Position numbers and translations under genes: made by a program | Notes under the pieces: model-generated | Told to the model about the DNA's origin: nothing | Database searches by the model: none | Seen by the model: only the letters and a program-made list of their open reading frames with translations | Assembly: GCA_964495595.1 (NCBI GenBank) | Contig: CAZBWH010000030.1 | Coordinates: 1-35,559 of the forward strand | Source of the DNA: CALMFQ01 sp964495595 | GTDB lineage: Bacteria; Pseudomonadota; Gammaproteobacteria; Burkholderiales; SCOH01 | Length of the DNA: 35,559 nucleotides | Direction: 5' to 3' | Shown here: piece after piece, positions 15,096 through 22,700 of the stretch | Numbering within the stretch: position 1 is the stretch's first letter | Layout of the letters: each line of letters opens with the position of its first letter

Positions 15096-15605
15096 ATGTC
15101 AAAACCCTTGATAATCGACAGCGCCGAATTTGCCCGCGAGCAGCAGGATCTGCGTGGCGAAGTCGGGTTGCGCGACTTGCCTCGTGTGCTGGACTGCGTA
15201 CGCAATCCGGACGGTGTGGTTCATTTTCGTCTGGTGGGTGGCATGGATCGGCTGGCGCGTCCGGTGTTGCGGCTGAGTGTGAGCGGGTCGGTCGAGCTGT
15301 TATGCCAGCGCTGTCTGAAGTCGCTTGACTGGGTGATCGACGGTGAGTCGCTGTTGACCTTGTTTGACAGCGAGGCTGTCATTGACGCTGCCGCTGAACA
15401 GGATGAGGAGCTGGAAGGCATCCTGGCCCGGCGTGACCAGTCGGTGGTTGATTTGATTGAGGACGAAATTCTGTTGGCCTTGCCGCTGGCGCCCAAACAT
15501 GATGTCTGTGCGTCCGAGCAGGGTGCTGGGCTTGCTGCTGGCAAACCCAATCCGTTTGCCGTGTTGCAGCAGTTGAAAGCCACCAGGCAGGCCGACCCGG
15601 ATTAA
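15096..15605 (+). CDS. yceD: YceD (DUF177) protein
   Basis: A 169-residue protein of the DUF177 family, nearly always encoded just before rpmF. It shows the CxxC-like LLCQRCL motif (about residues 69-75), an acidic middle segment (DEELEGILARR), VVDLIEDEILLALPLAPKH and the conserved C-terminal NPFAVLQQL. The plant homologue is linked to 23S rRNA accumulation, so a role in ribosome assembly is likely. No ribosome site is evident before the ATG, and the promoter lies very close, so the mRNA may have almost no leader. It is followed by rpmF after 28 nt. Confidence 0.92.
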   Translation: MSKPLIIDSAEFAREQQDLRGEVGLRDLPRVLDCVRNPDGVVHFRLVGGMDRLARPVLRLSVSGSVELLCQRCLKSLDWVIDGESLLTLFDSEAVIDAAAEQDEELEGILARRDQSVVDLIEDEILLALPLAPKHDVCASEQGAGLAAGKPNPFAVLQQLKATRQADPD

Positions 15606-15633
15606 TATTGATTTTTGGTAAGGAGTCATACAA

Positions 15634-15813
15634 ATGGCAGTTCAACAGAATAAAAAATCCCCGTCGAAACGCGGCATGCATCGCGCACACGACTTCCTGA
15701 CTGCTCCGGGGCTGGCTGTCGAGCCGGTAACCGGCGAGGTGCATTTGCGTCACCATATCAGCCCGAACGGCTTTTATCGTGGCAAGAAAGTCATTCGCAG
15801 CAAAGGCGAATAA
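15634..15813 (+). CDS. rpmF: 50S ribosomal protein L32
   Basis: A 59-residue basic protein (MAVQQNKKSPSKRGMHRAHD at the start), the usual length for L32. It belongs to the cysteine-free form, without zinc knuckles, as in E. coli. AAGGAG lies 8 nt before the ATG, the strongest ribosome site in this part of the window, consistent with high ribosomal-protein output. A strong terminator follows 6 nt after the stop codon. Confidence 0.97.
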   Translation: MAVQQNKKSPSKRGMHRAHDFLTAPGLAVEPVTGEVHLRHHISPNGFYRGKKVIRSKGE

Positions 15814-15819
15814 TCAATA

Positions 15820-15847
15820 AACCCTGATCCTGTGATCAGGGTTTTTT
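15820..15847 (+). terminator. intrinsic terminator between rpmF and plsX
   Basis: AACCCTGATC (15820-15829) pairs with GATCAGGGTT (15834-15843) around a 4-nt loop, followed by a T tract to 15847. It should stop most transcription before plsX. Confidence 0.9.
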
Positions 15848-15887
15848 CTATCGCCGGCCAATCTGGCTGGCTACCAGAATCCTCCCA

Positions 15888-16928
15888 ATGGACATAACCG
15901 TAGCTATCGACGCAATGGGCGGCGATCATGGTGCCCATGTCACGGTGCCCGCCGCGTTGGCGTTTCTCCAGCAATATCCGGATGTCAATCTCGTACTGGT
16001 TGGACTGCAAGATGTGATTGCGGCCGAATTGACGGCACGGCACGCGCAAACCGGCCCACGCTTGCGGATTCATCCTGCCAGTGAGGTGGTGGCGATGGAT
16101 GAATCGCCTGTCCTGGCGCTGAAAAACAAGAAAGACTCTTCGATGCGGGTGGCCGCGCAACTGGTCAAGACTGGTGAGGCGCACGCTTGCGTCAGTGCGG
16201 GCAACACCGGGGCGCTGATGGCCATTTCGCGCTATGTCTTGAAAACCCTGCCCGGGATTGAGCGGCCGGCGATTGCCAAGATGTTGCCAAACATGAAGGG
16301 CGGGGCAACCTGTGTGCTGGATCTGGGGGCCAACGTGGATTGCTCTCCGGAGCACCTGCTGCAGTTCGGCATCATGGGGGCGATGCTGGTTGCTGCGGTG
16401 CAGCACAGAGATCAGCCTTTGGTCGGTTTGCTCAATATCGGCTCGGAAGATATCAAGGGTAACGAAGTCGTCAAGCAGGCGGCAGATCTGCTGCGCGAGG
16501 CGCGGCTGAATTTTCACGGCAATGTCGAGGGTAACGACATTTACCGTGGAACGGTCGATGTTGTGGTGTGTGACGGCTTTACCGGCAACGTGGCGCTGAA
16601 GACCTCCGAAGGGCTGGCCGGCATGATCGCTACCCTGTTGCGTGACGAATTCAACCGGAATCTGCTGACCCGGCTGGCCGGGCTGATTGCCTATCCGGTG
16701 TTGTCTGCGTTTCGGCGGCGGGTGGATTCGCGCCGCTACAATGGCGCCAGTCTGCTCGGATTGCGTGGCATCGTGGTCAAGAGCCACGGCGGGGCTGACC
16801 AGCTGGCGTTTGCCTACGCCATCGGACAGGCAGTCGAAGAAGTGCGCAATCGCGTGCCGGCCCGTATTGAGCAGGCGCTGTCGGCCCGGCCGGCTACCAC
16901 CGAGCCCCGCACATGTTCGCCAGAATAG
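15888..16928 (+). CDS. plsX: phosphate acyltransferase PlsX
   Basis: A 346-residue peripheral enzyme that converts acyl-ACP to acyl-phosphate, the acyl donor for PlsY in phosphatidic acid synthesis. Family blocks seen are VAIDAMGGDHG at the start, SAGNTGALM near residue 104, VLDLGANVDC, NIGSEDIKGN and CDGFTGNVALK. There is no clear ribosome site. The nearest upstream signal is the rpmF terminator at 15820-15847; I found no separate promoter in the 40 nt between. Its 3' end overlaps fabH by 16 nt in another frame, which suggests translational coupling. Confidence 0.96.
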   Translation: MDITVAIDAMGGDHGAHVTVPAALAFLQQYPDVNLVLVGLQDVIAAELTARHAQTGPRLRIHPASEVVAMDESPVLALKNKKDSSMRVAAQLVKTGEAHACVSAGNTGALMAISRYVLKTLPGIERPAIAKMLPNMKGGATCVLDLGANVDCSPEHLLQFGIMGAMLVAAVQHRDQPLVGLLNIGSEDIKGNEVVKQAADLLREARLNFHGNVEGNDIYRGTVDVVVCDGFTGNVALKTSEGLAGMIATLLRDEFNRNLLTRLAGLIAYPVLSAFRRRVDSRRYNGASLLGLRGIVVKSHGGADQLAFAYAIGQAVEEVRNRVPARIEQALSARPATTEPRTCSPE

Positions 16929-17872
16929 CCGGAACCGGCAGTTATCTGCCGGCGACCATCGTAACCAACGATGAGCTGGCCGGGCGGATCGATACCAGTG
17001 ACGAATGGATTGCGACCCGCACCGGCATCCGGCAGCGGCACATGGCTGCGGCCGGCGAGCAGACCAGCGATCTGGCGCTGGCAGCCAGTCAGGCGGCGCT
17101 GGCCGCGGCGGGATTGGATGCCGGGTCGGTTGACCTGATCATTGTCGCTACCACTTCGCCGGATCGGGTGTTTCCCAGTGTGGCGTGTACCTTGCAGCAC
17201 AAGCTTGGGGTGCATGGCTGTGCTGCGTTCGACGTGCAGGCGGTGTGCGCCGGGTTTGTTTATGCGCTGGCGACCGCCGACCAGTTCATTCGCGGCGGCT
17301 TGGCGCGCAATGCGCTGGTGGTCGGTGCCGAGGTGTTTTCCCGTTTGCTGGACTGGCAGGATCGTGCGACCTGTGTGCTGTTTGGCGACGGTGCCGGAGC
17401 GGTGGTGCTTACTGCCAGTGGGCATGAAGGCATTATCGGGTCGGTTTTGCATGCTGATGGCCGGTTCGGAAAACTGCTGAATGTATCGGCGCGAATCGAG
17501 CGTGGCGCGCTGCAAGGCAATCCGTATCTGTTCATGGACGGCCAGGCGGTCTTCAGGTTTGCCTCGATAGCCTTGGCGCAGGCGGCAGACGAGGTCTTGA
17601 AAAAGTTTGATCTGCACCCATCTGACATCGACTGGCTGGTGCCGCATCAGGCCAACCTGCGCATTATCGAGATGACTGCCCGCAAGCTGGGCGTGCCGAT
17701 GGCACGTGTAGTGCTGACCCTGGCGCAGCACGGTAATACCTCGGCCGCATCCATCCCGCTGGCACTGGATGCCGCGGTGCGCGATGGACGGATTCGTTCC
17801 GGCGAGCTCCTGTTGCTGGAGGGGTTTGGTGGCGGCTTTGCCTGGGGATCGGTGCTCATGCGCTGGGCCTGA
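16913..17872 (+). CDS. fabH: 3-oxoacyl-ACP synthase III
   Basis: A 319-residue thiolase-fold enzyme that starts fatty-acid synthesis by condensing acetyl-CoA with malonyl-ACP. The catalytic triad is C112 (QAVCAGF), H245 (VPHQAN) and N275 (HGNTSAAS). The N-terminal GTGSYLP and TSDEWIATRTGI blocks are typical. Length matches the family (about 317). Its start lies inside plsX. A 65-nt gap with an imperfect hairpin separates it from fabD. Confidence 0.97.
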   Translation: MFARIAGTGSYLPATIVTNDELAGRIDTSDEWIATRTGIRQRHMAAAGEQTSDLALAASQAALAAAGLDAGSVDLIIVATTSPDRVFPSVACTLQHKLGVHGCAAFDVQAVCAGFVYALATADQFIRGGLARNALVVGAEVFSRLLDWQDRATCVLFGDGAGAVVLTASGHEGIIGSVLHADGRFGKLLNVSARIERGALQGNPYLFMDGQAVFRFASIALAQAADEVLKKFDLHPSDIDWLVPHQANLRIIEMTARKLGVPMARVVLTLAQHGNTSAASIPLALDAAVRDGRIRSGELLLLEGFGGGFAWGSVLMRWA

Positions 17873-17877
17873 CCTGC

Positions 17878-17909
17878 GTCGCAATACGGGTTTCACAAAG
17901 CCTTGCGAC
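17878..17909 (+). repeat. imperfect hairpin between fabH and fabD
   Basis: GTCGCAA (17878-17884) and TTGCGAC (17903-17909) pair. Inside, GG/CC and TTT/AAA pairs extend the stem around a CAC loop, with a small bulge and one mismatch. No T tract follows. It may be an mRNA stability or processing element. Confidence 0.45.
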
Positions 17910-17937
17910 AATTCCGCTCAATTTTCATGACGCCAAT

Positions 17938-18885
17938 ATGACCACACCGTTTGCATTCGTTTTTCCCGGACAAGGATCCCAATCGTTGAACATGATGTCC
18001 GGCTTTGCCGACCAGTCGGTCGTAAGAACGACGTTCGACGAGGCCTCGGCCGTACTTGGGCTTGATCTGTGGCAACTGGCCTGCGGGGGGCCGGATGCCT
18101 TGCAGAATCAGACCGTCAATACGCAGCCGTTGATGCTGGCTGCCGGTGTGGCGGCTTACCGGGTCTGGCAGTCTGTATCGGAGGCCCGGCCGACATTGCT
18201 GGCCGGGCACAGTCTGGGCGAATATTCGGCACTGGTCGCCGCCGGTGCGATCCGCTTTGCTGATGCGGTGGCCGTGGTGCGTTGTCGGGCCGAGGCGATG
18301 CAGGATGCCGTGGCTGAAGGCGAGGGCGCGATGGCGGCGATCCTTGGCCTGGATGATGAGCCGCTGATCGAAGCGTGTCGGGAGGCGGCGCTGGATCAGG
18401 TGCTGGCTCCGGTCAATTTCAATTCTCCCGGGCAGGTGGTGATCGCCGGCCATCGGGCTGCCGTTGAGCGTGGCATGGAGCAATGCAGGGCGCGTGGCGC
18501 GAAGCGGGCCGTGTTGCTGCCGGTCAGCGTACCGTCGCACTGTGCTTTGATGCAGCCTGCGGCCGAGCGGCTGCGGCAGAGGCTGGCGACGGTAGACATT
18601 CAGTCGCCGGCGATTCCCGTCCTGCATAACGCTGACGTTGCCAGCCACGCAGGGCCGGAGCAGATCCGGGAGGCGCTGGTGTGCCAGTTGTACAGCCCGG
18701 TGCGCTGGGTGGAAACCGTGCGGGAGATGGCACAGCGCGGAGTCAGCAGAATGGCGGAGTGTGGTCCGGGCAAGGTGCTGGCCGGACTGGGCAAGCGGAT
18801 TCACCCAGGGGTGACCACGGCAGCGTTTGTCGATCTGGCTGCGCTGCTGCAGTTCAAATCCGATCTGGAAGGAGCAGCGGCATGA
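17938..18885 (+). CDS. fabD: malonyl-CoA:ACP transacylase
   Basis: A 315-residue transferase that moves malonyl from CoA to ACP. S92 in the GHSLGEYSA nucleophile elbow, H201 in VPSHCALM and the N-terminal FVFPGQGSQ block mark the active site. The family length is about 310. It overlaps fabG by 4 nt (ATGA), so the two are translationally coupled. It lies between fabH and fabG in the canonical order. Confidence 0.97.
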   Translation: MTTPFAFVFPGQGSQSLNMMSGFADQSVVRTTFDEASAVLGLDLWQLACGGPDALQNQTVNTQPLMLAAGVAAYRVWQSVSEARPTLLAGHSLGEYSALVAAGAIRFADAVAVVRCRAEAMQDAVAEGEGAMAAILGLDDEPLIEACREAALDQVLAPVNFNSPGQVVIAGHRAAVERGMEQCRARGAKRAVLLPVSVPSHCALMQPAAERLRQRLATVDIQSPAIPVLHNADVASHAGPEQIREALVCQLYSPVRWVETVREMAQRGVSRMAECGPGKVLAGLGKRIHPGVTTAAFVDLAALLQFKSDLEGAAA

Positions 18886-19619
18886 GTGAAAGAATTGCGT
18901 TGGTAACCGGCGCTACCCGGGGTATCGGCCGGGCAATCGCGCTGGAGCTGGCGCGGCAGGGAGCGAATGTGATCGGCACGGCAACGTCGGCCGATGGTGT
19001 GGCCACCATCGATGCCTATCTGGCCGAGGCGGGCGTCAAGGGGCGGGGCGTGTTGTTGAACGTAACCGACGATGCGCAGACCGATTCCGTTCTGGCCGCG
19101 TTGGCGCACGAGGTTGGGGATATCACCATTCTGGTGAATAATGCCGGCATTACCCGCGACCAGTTGCTGATGCGAATGAAAGACGAAGAGTGGGACGCGA
19201 TCATGCAGACCAACCTGCGCCCGGTGTTCCGAATTTCGCGTTCACTGATGCGCGGCATGATGAAGGCCCGCTGGGGGCGGATCATCAGCATCGCGTCGGT
19301 GGTCGGTGCCTCCGGCAGCCCCGGACAGACCAACTACGCTGCAGCCAAGGCAGGCATGATGGGGTTCAGTCGTTCGCTGGCACGCGAAGTTGGCAGCCGC
19401 AATATTACGGTCAACTGTGTAGCCCCCGGGTTTATCGACACTGACATGACCCGCGGTCTGGCAGAAGATTATCGTCAGCAATTACTGACCCAGATTCCGC
19501 TTGCGAGGCTGGGGCAGCCGCAGGACATCGCCGATGCCGTAGCGTTTCTGGCCAGCGATCGGGCGGGTTATATCTCAGGTCAGACCTTGCACGTCAATGG
19601 CGGGATGTATATGGTGTGA
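18882..19619 (+). CDS. fabG: 3-oxoacyl-ACP reductase
   Basis: A 245-residue SDR enzyme that carries out the first reduction in each fatty-acid elongation cycle with NADPH. It has TGATRGIG at residues 9-16, NNAGI, S139 (ISIASV), Y152 and K156 (NYAAAK). The start at 18882 is fixed by GGAAGGAG 7 nt upstream and the ATGA overlap with fabD. It is clearly the housekeeping FabG, in contrast to the paralogue at 378-1118. A GC-rich hairpin lies downstream before acpP. Confidence 0.97.
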   Translation: MSERIALVTGATRGIGRAIALELARQGANVIGTATSADGVATIDAYLAEAGVKGRGVLLNVTDDAQTDSVLAALAHEVGDITILVNNAGITRDQLLMRMKDEEWDAIMQTNLRPVFRISRSLMRGMMKARWGRIISIASVVGASGSPGQTNYAAAKAGMMGFSRSLAREVGSRNITVNCVAPGFIDTDMTRGLAEDYRQQLLTQIPLARLGQPQDIADAVAFLASDRAGYISGQTLHVNGGMYMV

Positions 19620-19690
19620 CCCCGCGGCGCACGTTGCACGCGGGCTGGCCGGCTGCCTCACATTCAACCCTGTGGGCTGCAGCCGCCGAG

Positions 19691-19712
19691 CCACCCCGGC
19701 TTGCCGGGGTGG
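19691..19712 (+). repeat. GC-rich hairpin between fabG and acpP
   Basis: CCACCCCGGC (19691-19700) and GCCGGGGTGG (19703-19712) form a perfect 10-bp inverted repeat with a two-base centre. No T run follows, so it is not a standard terminator. It may stall polymerase or protect the fabG mRNA 3' end. Confidence 0.6.
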
Positions 19713-19734
19713 CGCGCCACGGGTAAACCGATTT

Positions 19735-19743
19735 TGGTACAAT
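19735..19743 (+). promoter_or_regulatory. internal extended -10 promoter of acpP
   Basis: TGGTACAAT: a TACAAT hexamer with the TGn extension, and no good -35. Transcription would start near 19750, about 42 nt before the acpP ATG. An own promoter for acpP fits the high cellular demand for ACP. Confidence 0.6.
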
Positions 19744-19791
19744 GCCGTGGCTTTTTTCTCTCAATCCTTATGAAAGGCATGGGTTAGGTAA

Positions 19792-20028
19792 ATGGAAAAC
19801 ATCGAACAGCGTGTAAAGAAAATCGTCGCTGAGCAACTGGGTGTCAACGAGGCCGAAGTCAAGAACGAATCATCGTTCGTCGACGATTTGGGTGCTGATT
19901 CGCTGGATACAGTGGAGCTGGTGATGGCGCTGGAAGAAGAGTTCAATCTGGAAATTCCGGACGAAGAAGCCGAGAAGATCACCACCGTTCAACAAGCGAT
20001 TGATTACATCACCGCTCATTCCAATTGA
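19792..20028 (+). CDS. acpP: acyl carrier protein
   Basis: A 78-residue acidic four-helix protein. S37 in the GADSLDTVE motif receives the 4'-phosphopantetheine arm, and acyl chains are carried on it through fatty-acid synthesis. The sequence is very close to E. coli AcpP (helix II EFNLEIPDEEAEKITTV). The start follows TTAGGTAA. Its stop codon is the first part of a long hairpin at 20026-20067. Confidence 0.99.
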   Translation: MENIEQRVKKIVAEQLGVNEAEVKNESSFVDDLGADSLDTVELVMALEEEFNLEIPDEEAEKITTVQQAIDYITAHSN

Positions 20029-20067
20029 TCCATGATCCGGTGGTGTACCCGCCACCGGCATGGATCA
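20026..20067 (+). repeat. long hairpin starting in the acpP stop codon
   Basis: TGATCCATG (20026-20034) and CCGGTGG (20037-20043) pair with CCACCGG (20052-20058) and CATGGATCA (20059-20067): 16 bp with one 2-nt bulge (20035-20036) and an 8-nt loop. No T tract follows, so it is more likely an mRNA 3'-protecting or attenuating element than a full terminator. Confidence 0.7.
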
Positions 20068-20103
20068 TGTCCTCCGTTTCCCTCTCCAGACAGGTAGAAA
20101 GCC

Positions 20104-21345
20104 GTGGTTAGACGCAGAGTAGTCGTCACGGGCCTAGGACATCTCGCCCCGGTTGGCAATTCGGTGGCCGATGGCTGGGCCAATATCGTTGCCGGCCGGT
20201 CCGGCATTTCGCGCATTACCCGTTTCGACGCCAGCCAGTATGCGACGCAGATTGCTGGTGAAGTACGGGATTTCGACGTCGCTGCCTGGCTGAATGCCAA
20301 GGAAGCCAGGCGGCTGGATACCTTTGTGCATTACGGCATGGTGGCCGGAATCCAGGCTATTCGTGATGCCGGTCTGGAGGATGCGCCACTCGACAAGGAT
20401 CGGGTGGGCGTGATTCTTGGCTCTGGCATCGGCGGCCTGCCGATGATCGAGGACACGCATGCGGCCTTGCAGCAGGGCGGGCCGCGCAAGATTTCACCCT
20501 TTTTCATACCCGGCTCGATCATCAATATGAGCGCCGGCCAGTTGTCGATCCTGTATGGCTTTCGCGGGCCTAACATGGGCATTGTCAGCGCCTGTACCTC
20601 AGCCGCGCATTCGATTGGCGAGGCCGGGCGGATGATCGAATACGGCGATGCCGATGTGATGGTGGCTGGCGGCAGTGAGTCGACAGTCTGTCCGCTGGCG
20701 ATTGGCGGCTTTGGCGCTTCGCGGGCGCTGAGCACCCGCAACGATGATCCGCAAGCCGCCAGCCGGCCCTGGGATGCCGGGCGCAACGGGTTTGTGCTGG
20801 GCGAGGGCGCGGGTGTGCTGGTGCTGGAGGAATACGAGCACGCACGCCGGCGCGGGGCAAGGATTTACGCTGAACTGGCCGGTTTTGGCATGAGTGCCGA
20901 TGCTTCGCACATGACGGCACCGTGCGAAGACGGCTCAGGTGCCGCGTTGTGCATGACCAATGCCTTGCGCAACGCAGCAATCGCAGCGGATCAGGTCGGC
21001 TACATTAATGCCCACGGCACATCCACTCCACTGGGCGATCTGGCTGAAACCACGGCCGTCAAGCGCTGTTTCGGTGACCATGCCTACCGGTTGGCGATCA
21101 GCTCCACCAAGTCGATGACTGGCCACCTGCTGGGAGCCGCAGGCGGCGTGGAGGCGATATATACCGTGCTGGCGCTGCACCATCAGGTGCTGCCGCCCAC
21201 CATCAACCTTGACCAGGCGAGCCCGGATTGCGATCTGGATTACGTGCCGAATACTGCGCGTGACGGCCGGATCGACTATGCCATGTCCAATTCTTTCGGA
21301 TTTGGCGGCACCAACGGGACGCTGGTGTTCAAGCGTTTCGCCTGA
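20104..21345 (+). CDS. fabF: 3-oxoacyl-ACP synthase II
   Basis: A 413-residue elongation condensing enzyme. The catalytic residues are C164 (SACTSAAH), H304 (NAHGTST) and H341 (MTGHLLGAAGG), with K336 in SSTKSM. The C-terminal FGFGGTNGTLVF loop is standard. The start is a GTG at 20104, with an AGGTAG-like ribosome site upstream. The gene follows acpP by 75 nt that contain the long hairpin, so it depends on read-through of that structure or on a promoter I do not see. Confidence 0.97.
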   Translation: MVRRRVVVTGLGHLAPVGNSVADGWANIVAGRSGISRITRFDASQYATQIAGEVRDFDVAAWLNAKEARRLDTFVHYGMVAGIQAIRDAGLEDAPLDKDRVGVILGSGIGGLPMIEDTHAALQQGGPRKISPFFIPGSIINMSAGQLSILYGFRGPNMGIVSACTSAAHSIGEAGRMIEYGDADVMVAGGSESTVCPLAIGGFGASRALSTRNDDPQAASRPWDAGRNGFVLGEGAGVLVLEEYEHARRRGARIYAELAGFGMSADASHMTAPCEDGSGAALCMTNALRNAAIAADQVGYINAHGTSTPLGDLAETTAVKRCFGDHAYRLAISSTKSMTGHLLGAAGGVEAIYTVLALHHQVLPPTINLDQASPDCDLDYVPNTARDGRIDYAMSNSFGFGGTNGTLVFKRFA

Positions 21346-21380
21346 GACGGCGGGCAGGCTGCTGACCTGCCCGGTTGCCG

Positions 21381-22700
21381 ATGCCTGCCTGTCTGCTCGC
21401 CTGTCCTCCTGATCTTGCCGCACTGCGTGCAGCGCAGCCTGATTGCTTTCCTTTGCTGCTGGAGTCTTCCGGCTCCAGTGGTTGGGATTTGCTGTTCTTC
21501 TCTCCCGACCCGGTTCGTACCTGGCCGCTGGCCGAGGCGCCGGCATTCTGGCAGGCATTCGACGATGCCTGGCAATCCCGCCAGATATTGGCCGCCGATC
21601 CAGCCTGCGCCGCACTGCCGTTTACTGGTGGGTGGATCTATTTCCTGGGGTATGAACTGCTGCACAGCCTGGAGCCCCGTGTTCGTCTCCGCGACTGGCC
21701 GGAGGCATTCCCGGTGGCGGCCCTGGCACGGTCGCCGGGCGCCGTACTGATTGACCGCGAGCATGGGTGTGGCTGGCTGGTGGCCGAATCGCAGCACTGG
21801 CTGACCCGGCTGCAGCAGCGTCTGGTGGCCATTGCGCGAGGCGACCGGCCACGTCTGCCGGTGCTTGGGCCGCTGGCAGTGGCAGAGGATGACCCGGTGC
21901 AGTTTCTGGATGGCGTGAAACGCATCAAACACTACATTCGCGAAGGAGATGTCTTTCAGGTCAATCTGTCACGGGGCTGGCAGATACGTCTGGACGCCGG
22001 GCACTCGGCCGACCGGGTGTATGCCGACCTGCGGCAGGCCAATCCGGCACCGTTTTCCGGACTGTTCGACCTGGGGCGCTGGCAGATTGTCAGTTCATCA
22101 CCGGAGCGACTGCTGCAGGTGCGGGCAGGGCGTGCGCTCACCCGGCCGATTGCCGGCACGCACCCGCGTTCAGCCGATGAGGCAGAAGATGCCGCGTTGC
22201 GGGCCAGGCTGGCCGCCAGCACCAAAGAGCGTGCCGAGCATGTGATGCTGATTGATCTGGAACGCAATGACCTGGGGCGAATCTGTCAGCCGGGATCGGT
22301 AAGGGTTGACGAATTGATGGCGGTGACCAGCTACCGCTATGTTCACCACATCGAATCGACGGTCAGCGGCCAGCTGCGTGAGGCAATTTCGCCCGTGCAG
22401 GCGCTGCGGGCGATGTTTCCCGGCGGTACCATCACCGGCTGTCCCAAAGTGCGCACGATGCAGATCATCAGCGAACTGGAAACTGCTCCCCGAAACGCCT
22501 ACACCGGCAGCCTCGGCTACCTCAACCATGATGGCAGTCTGGACAGCAATATCCTGATTCGCAGCTTCATGCAGCAGGGCGACCGGCTCTGGTTCCGCGC
22601 CGGCGCCGGAATCGTTGCCGACTCCGATCCGGAGCGCGAACTGCAGGAGACGCGGGCCAAGGCGCGAGGTTTGCTGCGGGCATTGGGGCTGGCCGGATGA
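21381..22700 (+). CDS. pabB: aminodeoxychorismate synthase component I, PIAGT type
   Basis: A 439-residue chorismate-utilising enzyme that, with a PabA glutaminase, makes 4-amino-4-deoxychorismate for folate. The N-terminal half has the TrpE/PabB-type SPERLL lead-in, and the C-terminal half holds MFPGGTITGCPK and a Glu-rich metal site (ERNDLGR). The key motif is PIAGT (residues 256-260), not PIKGT, so the covalent active-site lysine of E. coli PabB is an alanine, as in anthranilate synthase and the PabB subclass typified by Stenotrophomonas maltophilia. Overlap with pabC (ATGA) and location after fabF support PabB rather than TrpE. The ATG at 21381 is used; a TTG at 21375 is possible. No pabA is visible in the window. 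Confidence 0.9.
   Translation: MPACLLACPPDLAALRAAQPDCFPLLLESSGSSGWDLLFFSPDPVRTWPLAEAPAFWQAFDDAWQSRQILAADPACAALPFTGGWIYFLGYELLHSLEPRVRLRDWPEAFPVAALARSPGAVLIDREHGCGWLVAESQHWLTRLQQRLVAIARGDRPRLPVLGPLAVAEDDPVQFLDGVKRIKHYIREGDVFQVNLSRGWQIRLDAGHSADRVYADLRQANPAPFSGLFDLGRWQIVSSSPERLLQVRAGRALTRPIAGTHPRSADEAEDAALRARLAASTKERAEHVMLIDLERNDLGRICQPGSVRVDELMAVTSYRYVHHIESTVSGQLREAISPVQALRAMFPGGTITGCPKVRTMQIISELETAPRNAYTGSLGYLNHDGSLDSNILIRSFMQQGDRLWFRAGAGIVADSDPERELQETRAKARGLLRALGLAG

Noticed and set aside
15774..16787. A 337-codon minus-strand open frame opposite plsX
   Set aside because: plsX is complete and well conserved; the antisense frame crosses the rpmF terminator.
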